Position numbers and translations under genes: made by a program
Assembly: GCF_026230105.1 (NCBI RefSeq)
Contig: NC_079480.1
Location: 17,836,488 to 17,900,487, forward strand
Source of the DNA: Diorhabda sublineata
Lineage: Eukaryota > Arthropoda > Insecta > Coleoptera > Chrysomelidae
Direction: 5' to 3'
DNA: 64,000 nt
Shown: piece after piece, positions 54,005 through 64,000 of the stretch
Layout: each line of letters opens with the position of its first letter
How positions within the stretch are numbered: position 1 is the first letter of the stretch
Notes under the pieces: generated by a model
Seen by the model: only the letters and a program-made list of their open reading frames with translations
Databases searched by the model: none
What the model was told of the DNA's origin: nothing

Positions 54005-55510
54005 GATCCAAGAAAAGCATTAAATCCTAGAAAAGCATAGAAAAACTTGGAGTGCAGTTAATGGAAGAGGCCGGTCAAATGGGTTTGAAGGTGAATGTTC
54101 ACAAAACGAAGCTTAAGTTGGCGGGGACAAATATTTTTTTTTTTATTTTTTTCTGCTAAACCGTTTGTTCGTCGTTTGTTCTTGATTGTTCGATCAAATT
54201 TAATGTTTGTTCGAAATTCATTATTTTATAAATTATTATCAAAATTTTGGCTGTAACCCAGCTCTTAATGTAATCAATTATGAATTTTTTTATTATTCTA
54301 GCCAATCTCAGTCAGTTATCGTTTTTTGGTCGTTTGTTCGATCGTTTTATTCCTAATAATTAATTTTTCAATTCCCTAGCATCATCATGTTCCAATTATT
54401 ATTTCTGCGCAAGGGCGCTTATACAAGATTATGCGGTTCATTTGAAACTTGTTTATATCAATCAACAAAAATAATAATTACACCGCCACACGAAAAAGTG
54501 CTCCGTAGATTTGACCGGTCCAATATAAGTCTTTCTGTTTTAACTCGCTGAATCCGAATCCGAAGTTAGTTTGACCTGTATACTCCTAAAATTTCAAGAA
54601 AACTTGATAAAACCGAAAAATAAAGGAATTCGGCAGTTTTAGGAATGCAACCAAATATGACTATCATGCATTTTGATCCGCCAAATATAAGTCTAAAGTT
54701 TATTTTGATCATTAGCTGTTTAAAATCTAAATAAATGTTAAAAATTGCTGGAGTATTGCGTTTTAAATAATATAAAACATTTTATGGAGCCATTTTGTGA
54801 TTTTCATGAATTTTGATTTGCTGAATCTAAATTTTGAGTTATGTGGCTTATACACCTTCGAAAGTCTGTGTCAATAGCAAAAAATCCATGAAAATTACTA
54901 GAAATCGACGTTGTTACAATGAAAAAATTTTTTAAATCTGAACAAAATGTATTTTTCATCTTATATGTTCTATGCAGTATAAATTTGGGGATTTTTTAGC
55001 CCGTAAACTCTGAAGATTTTAAGTTGATAACCAAAGCTCTGCAAAAATGACGAAAACGCAAAATCTACCCGTTAATAGTAGAAAACGAATGAGAAACTCT
55101 TTTCGGATGTCATTTCAAGACAAAAAAACAAGCTAGTGAACTTCTGTTTTGTTTAGAAAGTATTTCCATGTGGTATCAATAAGTTCGTATAAATGAATAT
55201 AAAATTCGATAATTGACTTAGATTGAGTAGAATAATAAAAAAACTCATAGTTGATTATTTCAAGAGCTGGGTTGAGGCCAAAATTTTGATAATAATTTAT
55301 AAAAAAATGAATCTCGAACAGGCATCAAATTTGATCGAATAATCAAAAACAAACGACGAACAAAGGATTTAGCAAAAAAATTATTTGTCTCCGCCAACTT
55401 AAGTTATCCAACGAAGCACATATTAGTAACTGAGAGAAAAACAAATAAAGAGAGGGAGATCATTATGGAAGGATACCAAATCCAAAGAATGAAAGATTTA
55501 AAGTATTTGA
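54005..55510 (+). mobile_element. LINE ORF2 remnant split by a foldback insertion
   Basis: Before the insertion (54041..54116): LGVQLMEEAGQMGLKVNVHK then T-K. After it (55403..55510): 'SNEAHILVTERKTNKERE', YQIQRMKDLKYLRQKM. Joined conceptually, this follows the same RT C-terminal segment as the 29.3-kb copy ('GLKVNVQKTK...ILVT.R...F...KYL'). The element was already a LINE fragment when the foldback element landed in it. Confidence 0.75.
54117..55398. mobile_element. Foldback element with about 195-bp inverted arms, TTAA target site
   Basis: The left arm (54117..about 54315) and the right arm (about 55200..55398) are inverted copies with modest divergence, starting GTTGGCGGGGACAAATA and GTTGGCGGAGACAAATAA. 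TTAA flanks both ends (54113..54116; 55399..55402); CTTAAG is an equally good 6-bp reading. The interior of about 880 bp is non-coding and holds diverged internal repeats around 'ccaatataagtct' (54520) and 'ccaaatataagtct' (54682). It sits inside a LINE remnant. TTAA duplication is typical of piggyBac-type insertion, but the ends do not start with CCC/CCY, so the family is unassigned. Confidence 0.85.
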
Positions 55511-55514
55511 GACA

Positions 55515-56165
55515 AAAGATGTGTTTATTCTTCTTCTTCTTCTATGATTCAGTTCATAGATTGGATCAGAGAGTAAATTCTCACAATAAGGAATCAGTCT
55601 TTCGGCACGCTGGTACAACTTCTATATTATTTTCAATTGTAACAAAGAGTTTACTCATAGTTCGAAAGTTTATCCGAATCATTAAGATTCTGGGAGGCAT
55701 GGATCTCTGCCCATCCCCTCAGAATTCTCACACACGTCACACAACATCACACACTGTTCATCTTGTATTCATATGTTCTATCAACAAATGTGGCAGTTGG
55801 CAACATATATCCAAAGAGCTCTCGAAAGTTGACGAGATATACGGCAAAATCAGGAAGCATGGTATCAAAGAGTATGATTACCTATTGCTGTTTTTGTGTG
55901 AATCCCAAAATAAATGGAAAACATTGCGGAGTCTGTACGTGAAATGCATATTGGCAAAATCTACCGTAGGCTATCTGAACTATATTGCTTCATATACTTC
56001 GGGAACAAATACATAACACTAGTAAACGAGTCGCTAATTGTAACTATCTTAGAGTTTCTGGTGTTCTAATGGTGTTTTTAGTTCTTTTGTTGTCCGCTCT
56101 AGTTTCTATAGCATATGTCAGTTATAGTGTTATAGTTTAAATGTCTTATGATGTCTATTATGGTT
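55515..56165. other. Upstream flank/intron; open frame of unknown nature
   Basis: A 183-codon plus-strand frame (55465..56016) starts in the LINE remnant and runs on through Ser/His-rich sequence (SPQNSHTRHTTSHTVHLVFI) to a terminal SKVDEIYGKIRKHGIKEYDY. The front is LINE-derived; for the back part I recognise no family. Likely a fortuitous run across joined repeats. Confidence 0.35.
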
Positions 56166-56169
56166 TTCG

Positions 56170-56460
56170 GAACTTATTTCTTTCTTAGGATGTCAACTAC
56201 GTCGCTTAGCCTTACCCTGTCGAATGCTTTGGTGAGATCTATGAAGCACATATTCGCGAGCTTACCGTATTCTATAGCTTTTTCAACTACTTGTCTGTTT
56301 GTGAAGATGGCATCTATGGTTGATCGATTTCTCCTGAATCCTTGTTGTTCTTCGGATGTGTTCACGTGTCCATTTAATGTTGTTCCAATGATTTTTGTAA
56401 AAAGCTCCATGGTTGTGTTTAGAATGGTTATACATCTATAGTTCACTGAAGATGAAACTA
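56170..56460 (-). mobile_element. Non-LTR reverse transcriptase N-terminal palm fragment
   Basis: An open minus frame of 90 codons: NYRCITILNTTMELFTKIIG, NTSEEQQGFRRNRSTIDAIF, TNRQVVEKAIEYGKLANMCF and IDLTKAFDRV. These are RT blocks 0 to A ('NYRGI.LLNT..K..TKII', 'EEQ.GFR.NRST.DAIF..RQ..EK', 'CFIDL.KAFDRV') of a LINE. The first catalytic Asp (FIDLTKAFD) is intact. The frame ends shortly after block A. A third LINE piece in this upstream region. Confidence 0.9.
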
Positions 56461-56479
56461 AAATAGTAACTTTTTGTTA

Positions 56480-57850
56480 TACTAAAGCCTAATTGGAAAG
56501 AAGACTATTTTTTGTTCTTGACTTTACTCGCAACTAGGGCAAATAAATTGTGTGCCATCAACCTCGCTGCCTCGTGGCACCTAATAAGTAGTACATCTAG
56601 CCCCATTTTCCGTTCGAGTGTCTACATGACAAAACATTCAACATAATTTTTTATACTTTTCATCATTCGTGTCATCATAATGTACAAAATCTTCTGAATA
56701 TGAGCTGCTTGATATTATTTCAGCTTTTTTGGAACTTTAATTTTGAATTTTTCATCCGCTATTCCTAAAGACTTTTGTTCTTCATTTTTGTTGTTTTTAG
56801 TTTCTTTGTAATTGATTCTTCCAAGTTTTTCTTGTATGGGATGAATATTATTAAACTAGCTCTACCTTTTATTATATTCGAATTTGCACCGTAGTTAGAA
56901 GAGGTTGATGGTATTGGACAAACCTCTTTTGGATAGACAACTAAATCACCTTTATTAGTCTTGGTCTTGGTAGAATCTCATAATACTGTAAGATTTCTTA
57001 CACTTAGAAAGAGCCAAATCTAAAGTACGCTTGTTTTCTTTATTAGTTCTTTCCTGTAAAGGCCGGCTTTGTTTTTCTTCCAAAAAGTTGATGTCCCTGA
57101 AGACTGTTCTGTTACAACAGAAATGTCTTCAAGAAAGGAAAGAGATTTGCTTTTAATTCTCATAATCTGACTATAAGCTTTAACAAATAGTAAGCAAATG
57201 TTGTTGTGTGTCACAAATTTACCGAGGTTGTCTTTATTTTAAGCATAATATGTTTTTAATGGTGCCTTGAAACCCATATCAAGTGATTGCATCTTATGAG
57301 TATATCTATGATTTCTTTGTTTCTTTTGTGGGAATAGTGACCATCCAGCACTAGCAAAATTGGATCATCTTTGGTTGGTTCAGTGAATTTGATAAAATGT
57401 GAAAACCACTGTCTAAAAATATCTGTCTGAATCCATCCAGATGGATGGTAGGCCCATATTACTTCCGTAAGTACACCTTCCATCAGATTTTCTGCCGTGT
57501 TTTTACGAGGAAACACTGATAAAGGTAAATCAAAAGTACCAGAACGGTGAGGAGTTATCCTCTCTCTTGAGATGTTTTGCACAAAACTTTTTTCTCCTTT
57601 CAAGCCAATAATTTTACTTTGTTTATGTTGTACATCTTTGACACATGTTTCGTCAACGTTGAATAATCTCTGTGAGAAGAAATTAATTTTTCCCCTTTCA
57701 AATATTTCGAAAAATTGTACAACGTTTTAAGTGTTGAATCCTTTAAATCTGATATTGCCTGAGGAGTTTTACTCGTGGACTTCTTCCCACTACTAAGAGG
57801 AGGCCTCAAACCATTGCCAAGTTGAAAGCCAAATATTTGTCATCTCTCCA
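56480..57850 (-). mobile_element. Pogo/Tigger-like transposase pseudogene
   Basis: Minus strand. FSQRLFNVDETCVKDVQHKQ opens a frame of about 145 codons that goes on to KGEKSFVQNISRERITPHRS, GWIQTDIFRQWFSHFIKFTE and DDPILLVLDGHYSHKRNKEI. The first (NVDET) and second (VLDGHYSH) catalytic Asp residues are present. After a small deletion and frameshift, THKMQSLDMGFKAPLKTYYA supplies the third. Upstream is a Ser/Lys-rich piece (57809..57610). Downstream are VTHNNICLLFVKAYSQI and a Cys-containing end (GTQFICPSCE) resembling the zinc-binding tail of some insect Tigger elements. Flanked and partly overrun by LINE pieces. Confidence 0.88.
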
Positions 57851-57904
57851 ACATATCGTCATCTCTCCTTTCCTCTATTCACCGTTTCAAATCTTTTTAA
57901 AATC

Positions 57905-60855
57905 GAAAAAGGAGGTTTTTTACCATTACCTGGAATTTCTTTGTTACACTCAACATTAATGGACATTTTTTGTAACCTAAATTTGAAGTACATAATTATG
58001 AGATGATACATTCAAAACTCTAAATAAAATAGACAGAAACACAAAAAGGCTTTTAGGAAAATAACGAATGTACAGATTAGATAACGAAAGGCACGCAAAA
58101 TATAATACACTATAATATTGCCTGAAGATACTCTTTTCTGGGCAATGCGTTTTTTTTTTCAAAAGTTGTAGAGTAAATTAATTTGAGTGTTCGATAATCA
58201 AGTATTTGTAAATATTATGTAAACGAAAAATCATTTGGATTATTAATGAATTTATTACAAGAACAGACAATTATGAGTGAAAAATTAATACACGAAAATC
58301 GTCTTAGTAAAGTTTCATATTTCAATCCAAAATTTTTGGTACTTGTGATACTTTAAGAATTCATACAAACGTTGATTTTTTTAGTATATATTACTGGTCC
58401 GACAACAATCCTCACTGGTAACGCTAGATTCAATATCAAAGTGATTTTGTTTTCATACTTTCTATATTTCAGTTCTACACAAAGAGCGATCTAGCAAATT
58501 TTCAAAATCAGCTAATACCCATTGAAAAATTGCCGCCCGGAGGTAAACAACGACTTTTGCTCTGAGTTTTTGTATGATATATGAACTCATTTACAGTACT
58601 TCAAACATTATTATCTCCATTTTGATTGCTTCTAATAAAGTTGCTACTTGAAGAACTTCGAAATTTCCTCCTCCAAGAAATGTGGCTTTGTCTATGAGTA
58701 TGCTAAAAATTCACATACCTTCTTCTCCGAAATGTCACATACCTTGTTAAAAAATAATTAGACATGTTCTGAATATCTTCTGATCATTTAGGCCCTGAGG
58801 AATAATTTCATGAAAGCGAAGGGTCAATATTTAAAGTGATACCAATTTTCGCCGCAGACAAATGTGTCAACATCAAGTGCAAGAAGCCATATTTGAAAAA
58901 ATTTGTTTGTGTTAATAGAAAAAAACTATTTTGCTAAGTCTAATACGTGCAAACCGTTGACAAGGAACTCACCAATCATAATAAATACCTAAAAGTTTTA
59001 TTTACTAGAACACTTTTGTAAAAGGCGGAAATGAATGATTTCTCTTTCTTATAGTGTCAACAATTGGTGCTTTTACCTTACTCATGTTTGAACATAATAA
59101 TGGAAAATAATATCTGATATACTTCGGTAATTTGAGCACAAAATGAAAAGAAGTGTTTTACATTTTGTAAATTACTTGAAAGCTTATTCGGAGTCAAAAG
59201 AACTGCAAAAATACTCAGTTTCAGCTATATTAGCTCCACTGAAACGAATCCAAAAAGTATTTATGAAGTCGTTTTAATACCATGATACAACTCAAATCAA
59301 CTCTCACTGCCGGGAACAAGAAGAAAAGCTAACATAGTTATATAGGAGCAAATCAATTGTACATTTTAGCCCACGGCCGCCATTTTGACAGAGAAAAGCG
59401 GCGAAGAATTTTCGAAGAAATACCTCCAATTCTCAACCTTTCATAGACTACGTCACAAGAATTTCATGATTTTTCTCCTACCGCGAGTCCAAGTCCCCCA
59501 TTTATAATACTCTCCCCCTCCCGAATGGGATGTCACATATTTTTTTGCAAATTGCACTTAGAAATTATTGAATGAAAATATCAGGTCAGAAATCAATTCA
59601 ATTTCCATTTAAATTTTTTTTAATAGTATCAACATCAATTTAAGCAAGTAACAAAACAAAAAACAATAAATTATCTTAATCATAGATACTAATAAAGTTA
59701 AAATTATAAATACAATTATATCAATTGAACATATAAATTTAATAATTTGAAGTGATAGTTTAAAGTTCCTGTTTAAACATTACGATTATAATAGATTTTG
59801 AAATGTGACGTCACGAAATTTAGGACCATTCCCATCTTTTTGTCACACAATGTCACAATTCGTTGACAACTCCCCACCCCTAACCTCACACCTTTTCGAA
59901 GAAACATAAAAGTTGAAAAACTTGTTTTTATATTTACTTTATAGACTGTGATTCATTGAAATTAAAATTCTTCAAAATTTTTAATTCTTATATTCGGCAT
60001 AACTAACTCAATAATTCCTACCTACTCTATTGTTGAATAAATTGATTTTGTTGGCTATTCTTGTTGCACAAAGAACTAGTAATGGAAGAAGTTTCAATTG
60101 AAAATCATGGAACAAAAAGTTTTCGCTGCCTCCATATTTCTTGGATTATTAATTTCCCATATGAGATTAGCTTTCAATCTGTCTCGCTTCAACGAACTAT
60201 CATTCCCTTCCCTTTTGTTATTGAAAATCTCCAATTTTAGATTACGAATATTATGTGTCTACTTGAGGATGGATCCGAGAGATGGAATAGAGAAAATACT
60301 AGTATTGAGTTCATAAACAATTATGAATTTTCACTTAAAATGAGTGAAAAGCCAAAGATCCGATTCGAAAACCTAATATCAGACAAAATTATAGAGTTAG
60401 ATCATACGGAGCTTCAATATCTTACTTCAAATGCATAGAGAAATAAATGAAGTCGATGTAACTTCCAAACTGCTCTATGCAAATTTAACTACTGCAATTT
60501 TGAATAAGGAAGAGCCAAGTAACATAATTATTTTCGTGACCATTTGAATTGGACTGGTTTGGATAATAGGTAGTATACGATCCATCAAATAACATTCACA
60601 AAACCAATTTCGTGCCAACTCGCACTGGCAAGCGTTATAGGGAAATTGCCAATATCCCCATATGATAGTACAAAACCAAACACGACCTCCAGTCTTCGGC
60701 AACTCGAAAGGTCTCAGCTAGGGTAGCAGCAGGGGGCAAGAGCCTGAGACAAAACTTTCTCCATATGTTTTATTATGAAGGAAGTCTAGATATTGAAAAG
60801 GGTAACGTGATATTTGTTATTAGTGAAAGGAAAACCGGAATTCATTCAGGTATTT
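57905..60855. other. Upstream region without a recognised gene
   Basis: About 3 kb. Around 59370..59540 and 59790..59900 are repeat-like patches with C-rich runs (gagtccaagtcccccattta, caactccccacccctaacct) and 'gtgacgtcac', typical of dispersed repeats but unclassified. Open frames at 60098..60316 and 60253..60438 (+) show no motif. I could not find the expected N-terminal Rgs7 exon here. Confidence 0.4.
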
Positions 60856-60859
60856 GCCT

Positions 60860-61640
60860 CTATATCCACTTTTTGCCAACCCCATCACCAATCTCCAAAC
60901 TATTATAACCCAAACAATTAACCGAAGATACTGCGCCTCTGCAACCCTCATAGATTTCCAGAAGGCTTTTGATCAGGTATGATACACCTGACTTGTTAGG
61001 AACATTGTAACTATGAGACTGCCATATTCGACAATAAAATTGATATATTCTTACCTCACTGACTGCTCTACTAGTGTTAAACTCGATTATTGTCCATTTC
61101 ATTCACAACCTTTAGTGGCGTTTCTCAAACCTTCAGTCTGAAGCATGCGTGCCTCAACGTTCGTCCACAAAATCTTTTGAATCTATTGTTGGATTGGTAC
61201 AAAAGATAGGGGATGACTTTTAATTTTCAAAGAACCCAAACAATCATCTTTAAGCATCCGAATTTCCACACGAAAGACGTCTAGCAAACAATTTCCATTT
61301 GACACTCTCGGCTGCTCTGAAAGATACTCTGGACGGAGTACGGAAGCTTGTTTGTCTTATTAAGGTTAATTGAGAAAAATTCGGACGAGCCCATCCGCTT
61401 ACCTTACATCATACATATAAAAGGTACATCCATCACAAAATCGAATATAGGGTAAACTGCCGATTCTTACCCTACTATTTTATCAAAAAACTCTTGTCCT
61501 GCGAGCAGTCCATTCTCAGGAAAAACCAATATAAGTGCCGATTCGGCGCCAGTAAACTCTTTCTGGCAATATTGATATCATGATATCATTCTAAGTCGTC
61601 TAAATTATCTCCAAGCTCACTATATCTGAATGCTGTAGTT
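60860..61640 (+). mobile_element. LINE reverse transcriptase remnant
   Basis: Plus strand: TINRRYCASATLIDFQKAFD then QVWYT(stop)LVRNIVTMRLPYSTI, KLIYSYLTDCSTSVKLDYCP and FHSQPLVAFLKP, then LLDWYKR(stop)GMTFNFQRTQTI. The 'ID.QKAFDxVWH.GL' block and 'LI.SYLxDRxF.V' block are RT palm motifs of a jockey-like LINE, with several stops. The YADD block is lost. Opposite in strand to Rgs7. Confidence 0.75.
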
Positions 61641-61644
61641 CTAT

Positions 61645-62800
61645 GTCAGACTAGGAGCTTTTTCGGAATATATTGCGACGTTCTCATGATATTCACGTTA
61701 AAGAATTGATTCAAAGTAGAGACTTTGTATTATTATTGCCTTGTTTCCCATATTTTCCAAAAATTGCCCATAAAGTGGATAAGCTTTCTATGTTCAAGGT
61801 TTATTCTATTTATTCATGGTTTTTTAGTATTCTCATAATGACTGGTTTATTAATGAACATTGATGCAAATGTAATCGAAAGATAACATATAAGTATGAAC
61901 ATGAAAATGATTTATGTCTGATTAATGATATGGAAATATAAAATAAAAATTACAGAGCTTGTCGATGTTATTTCCCAGCGTTTCATTGCTGTATATATTA
62001 TAAATAAATCGATTCTCCTTTCAATTCTATACATTTTTTATTACACTTTTGTTGAATACAGACTTTCACATTGGTAATACAAAAATTTCTGCTGAAACTA
62101 TCAACATGAACATCACTTGCAAAACGGAATATTATTCTAGATACATATCAATATAATATTTCATTTTCCAGTTTATTTCTTTTTAGCATACCTTGAAAAA
62201 CGAGGTAGAAGATATGATTCATGATTCATCCGATAGGTCAATTGTTATTAGAGATAGTCAGTTACACTTAACTATGTTTATTAAATCAGTTCAAAAGTAA
62301 TAAACGTTCTCTTTCCGTAATACTAATATCCAAATTGCCAATTCTCGTAATAAAAATGATGAATTGTCAGTATTAGAGCAAGCTGCCAAGAAACAGGTGG
62401 CATATGATGAAGTAACTCAGGACAAAAAGAATTCTCTTGGTGTTTACTGAAAGGATTCAATAGACGTATCTAACGTGATGTCAATTGACCTTTTTATCTA
62501 TAACAATATCTCCAAAGGCTCGAGATTGCAAGGAGAGGTTATAACTACTAACTACCTCTTTAGAGGAACTGTAATTTGATATTCTTGGAGGCATTAGCCT
62601 AGAAAGTAATTGTTTTTTCTTTGAAAAACAGCAGAATACATTTTTGAAATATTGAATTTCGAAGTTCTTCCAGAGATGAATAGCAGAAATCTTGTCTATA
62701 GATCAAAATGATATTCCTATCCGTAGTTGCGATATTGCTGTAAGACAAAGCTATCCAGAATACAGCTCGGCTCACAATGAGAACATTGTAAGAATTGGGC
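61645..62800. other. Upstream region, nothing recognised
   Basis: AT-rich, no firm motif. Confidence 0.4.
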
Positions 62801-62805
62801 GGAAA

Positions 62806-63000
62806 ATACTAAAATTATTATTTATTTGGTCTATTTAAAGCAGCAATTAGCGGACTTGGATTTGAAAGCAATGTAGAAGTAGAATCGTTCGTACGCAAAT
62901 GGATACATGACAAGCCGAGAGATTTTTACGAAAAAGGCATCCGAAAGCCACCTCCGAAAGAGGTAAAGTGTGTAAGGTGTGAGATTAGTTAGAGAAACTA
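62806..63000 (+). mobile_element. Mariner transposase C-terminal fragment
   Basis: Plus strand: NYYLFGLFKAAISGLGFESN, VEVESFVRKWIHDKPRDFYE and KGIRKPPPKEVKCV. Matches the mariner C-terminus ('DYHLFGPLKxxLxGxRFxSDEEVxxxVxxWLxxQPKDFFxxGIxKLxxRWxKC'). Same family as the 4.6..5.4 kb copy (EKPRDFHEKSFRKLLKRWQK). Confidence 0.75.
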
Positions 63001-63004
63001 TGAA

Positions 63005-63670
63005 ATATTTCACTTTTGCAAATGATTAATACATTTTTTGTAATTGCAAAATTCCGGTTTATATTTGAACTATCCTCGTATCTTTCATTGCCTCCTAAAA
63101 CTAGTGAGGTTACTACCAATAATCAACTAACTGATGAACTAGAGTTTTTTTCTTGACAATAAAAAAATCGATAGCTGAAAAACAGAACGTTACTAAACGA
63201 ATGCTAATTGACTTATGTCTGGCATAAAGTTGTGGAAGGTAGAAATACAATACGAATGGCACAGCATGGGCACTTTTTCTAATTGGATCGAGATAATATC
63301 GTTAATTAACAGCTAACAAATTCCACTACAGCCAATATTCTATTCAACCGAATGCTGCAACGAAACAAAGCCGACTTTAATTGTTTTTTAGTATTGATTT
63401 CTCATATATAGATTTTGTAGTTGTTGTAATTGCACCCGTTCAAGAAAGTTCTAGTTTGCTCTTATTTCTCGTTGCTATACGTTTATATTTCATTTTTCGC
63501 GAAAAATTGTACAAAAAACTTTTTTTCCTACATTATCGCCTTCTAATTTTATTGAAATCACCCTGCACTGAAACAGTTAAGTTTTATTTTTATTCCATCT
63601 CTGATGAAATTGGAAGTTTTTTCTCAAAATTTGAATGTTTAATTAAGAAAAACATGTCCGATATTCAATT
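63005..63670. other. Upstream region, nothing recognised
   Basis: The 103-codon plus frame at 63381..63692 is hydrophobic and Phe/Leu-rich by AT bias. It runs into the mariner copy and is not supported as a gene. Confidence 0.4.
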
Positions 63671-63679
63671 ATTCAAAGT

Positions 63680-64000
63680 ATTGCCCATCTGAAGCTATAA
63701 CCGTTTCCCATCTGTCCGGCAATTTGTGGATCCCATCCCAAAAGAACTGCGCCGGCTTGGTATCCAAGAATGATTCAAGCCAATTTTTAATATCTAGCTC
63801 TGATGTGAACCGTATTCCAGTGAGAGCGTTCTGCATCGACAGGTACAAATGTTAGTCAGAAGGGGCAAGGTCTGGGCTATAAAACGGGTAAGGTAAAACT
63901 CCCCATCCACTGTTTTCCAAATAGTTCTCAAGCGGAATAGCAACGTGTGGCCGAGCGTTGTCATGATGGAAAATTATTACCTCGTGTTTGGTTACATAAT
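63680..64000 (-). mobile_element. Mariner transposase catalytic domain, runs off the window
   Basis: Minus strand from the window edge: YVTKHEVIIFHHDNARPHVA, IPLENYLENSGWGVLPYPFY, SPDLAPSD(stop)HLYLSMQNAL, TGIRFTSELDIKNWLESFLD and KPAQFFWDGIHKLPDRWETV. Spacing between HDN and the SD Asp is 34 residues, the mariner DD34D arrangement. One stop replaces the residue after the third Asp. It is otherwise open and less decayed than the other copies, so this is a younger insertion. The N-terminal part lies beyond 64000. Confidence 0.92.

Noticed and set aside
56148..56441. 97-codon plus-strand ORF
   Set aside because: Antisense to a clear reverse transcriptase frame with EEQQGFRRNRST and FIDLTKAFD.
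58690..58760. Candidate upstream Rgs7 exon on the minus strand ending ...SEKK|gtatgt
   Set aside because: The frame is closed by a stop a few codons upstream, has no start, and the residues do not match the R7 N-terminus (M-L-V-Y-R-K type).
63381..63692. 103-codon plus-strand ORF
   Set aside because: Hydrophobic by base composition and overlapping the edge of a mariner copy; no signal or motif beyond that.

Overview
The window looks like AT-rich nuclear DNA from an insect; a beetle or a related holometabolous insect would fit, but the species cannot be named from the sequence. It is dominated by one host gene on the minus strand: an R7-family regulator of G-protein signalling (Rgs7-like). 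Eleven coding exons were mapped by hand, running from 53668 down to 460..1. All introns lying wholly in the window have GT..AG ends and every exon joins the next in frame. The joined exons give 701 complete codons with DEP, R7H/DHEX, GGL and RGS domains in the canonical order, followed by a long Ser/Thr-rich C-terminal extension that runs off the left edge. The extreme N-terminus is upstream of 53668 and was not found.

Layout, in the gene's direction: DEP exons at 53.6, 46.3 and 43.1 kb; R7H exons at 41.8 and 39.4 kb; GGL exon at 39.2 kb, after a 55-bp intron; a 19.3-kb intron; RGS-box exons at 19.7 and 16.9 kb; tail exons at 15.6, 2.3 and 0.5 kb.

The introns and the upstream flank are packed with decayed transposable elements on both strands. 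They include several mariner lineages, Tc1-type and DD41D-like fragments, two pogo/Tigger-type transposase remnants and a short element with pogo-like ends, a Helitron helicase scrap, many non-LTR retrotransposon pieces (RT motifs, RNase H, C-termini), a terminal-inverted-repeat miniature element, and a 1.28-kb long-arm foldback element inserted at TTAA inside a LINE remnant. Nearly all the coding remnants are broken by stops or frameshifts. A short interspersed unit of about 66 bp recurs at 16.6, 35.6 and 50.9 kb, and at 35.6 kb it forms a head-to-head palindrome.

No CRISPR array, rRNA gene, intact tRNA or intact second host gene was seen. The biology here is one neuronal-type G-protein regulator with large, repeat-filled introns. 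The less ordinary items are the foldback element, the dispersed palindromic unit and the long R7 tail.
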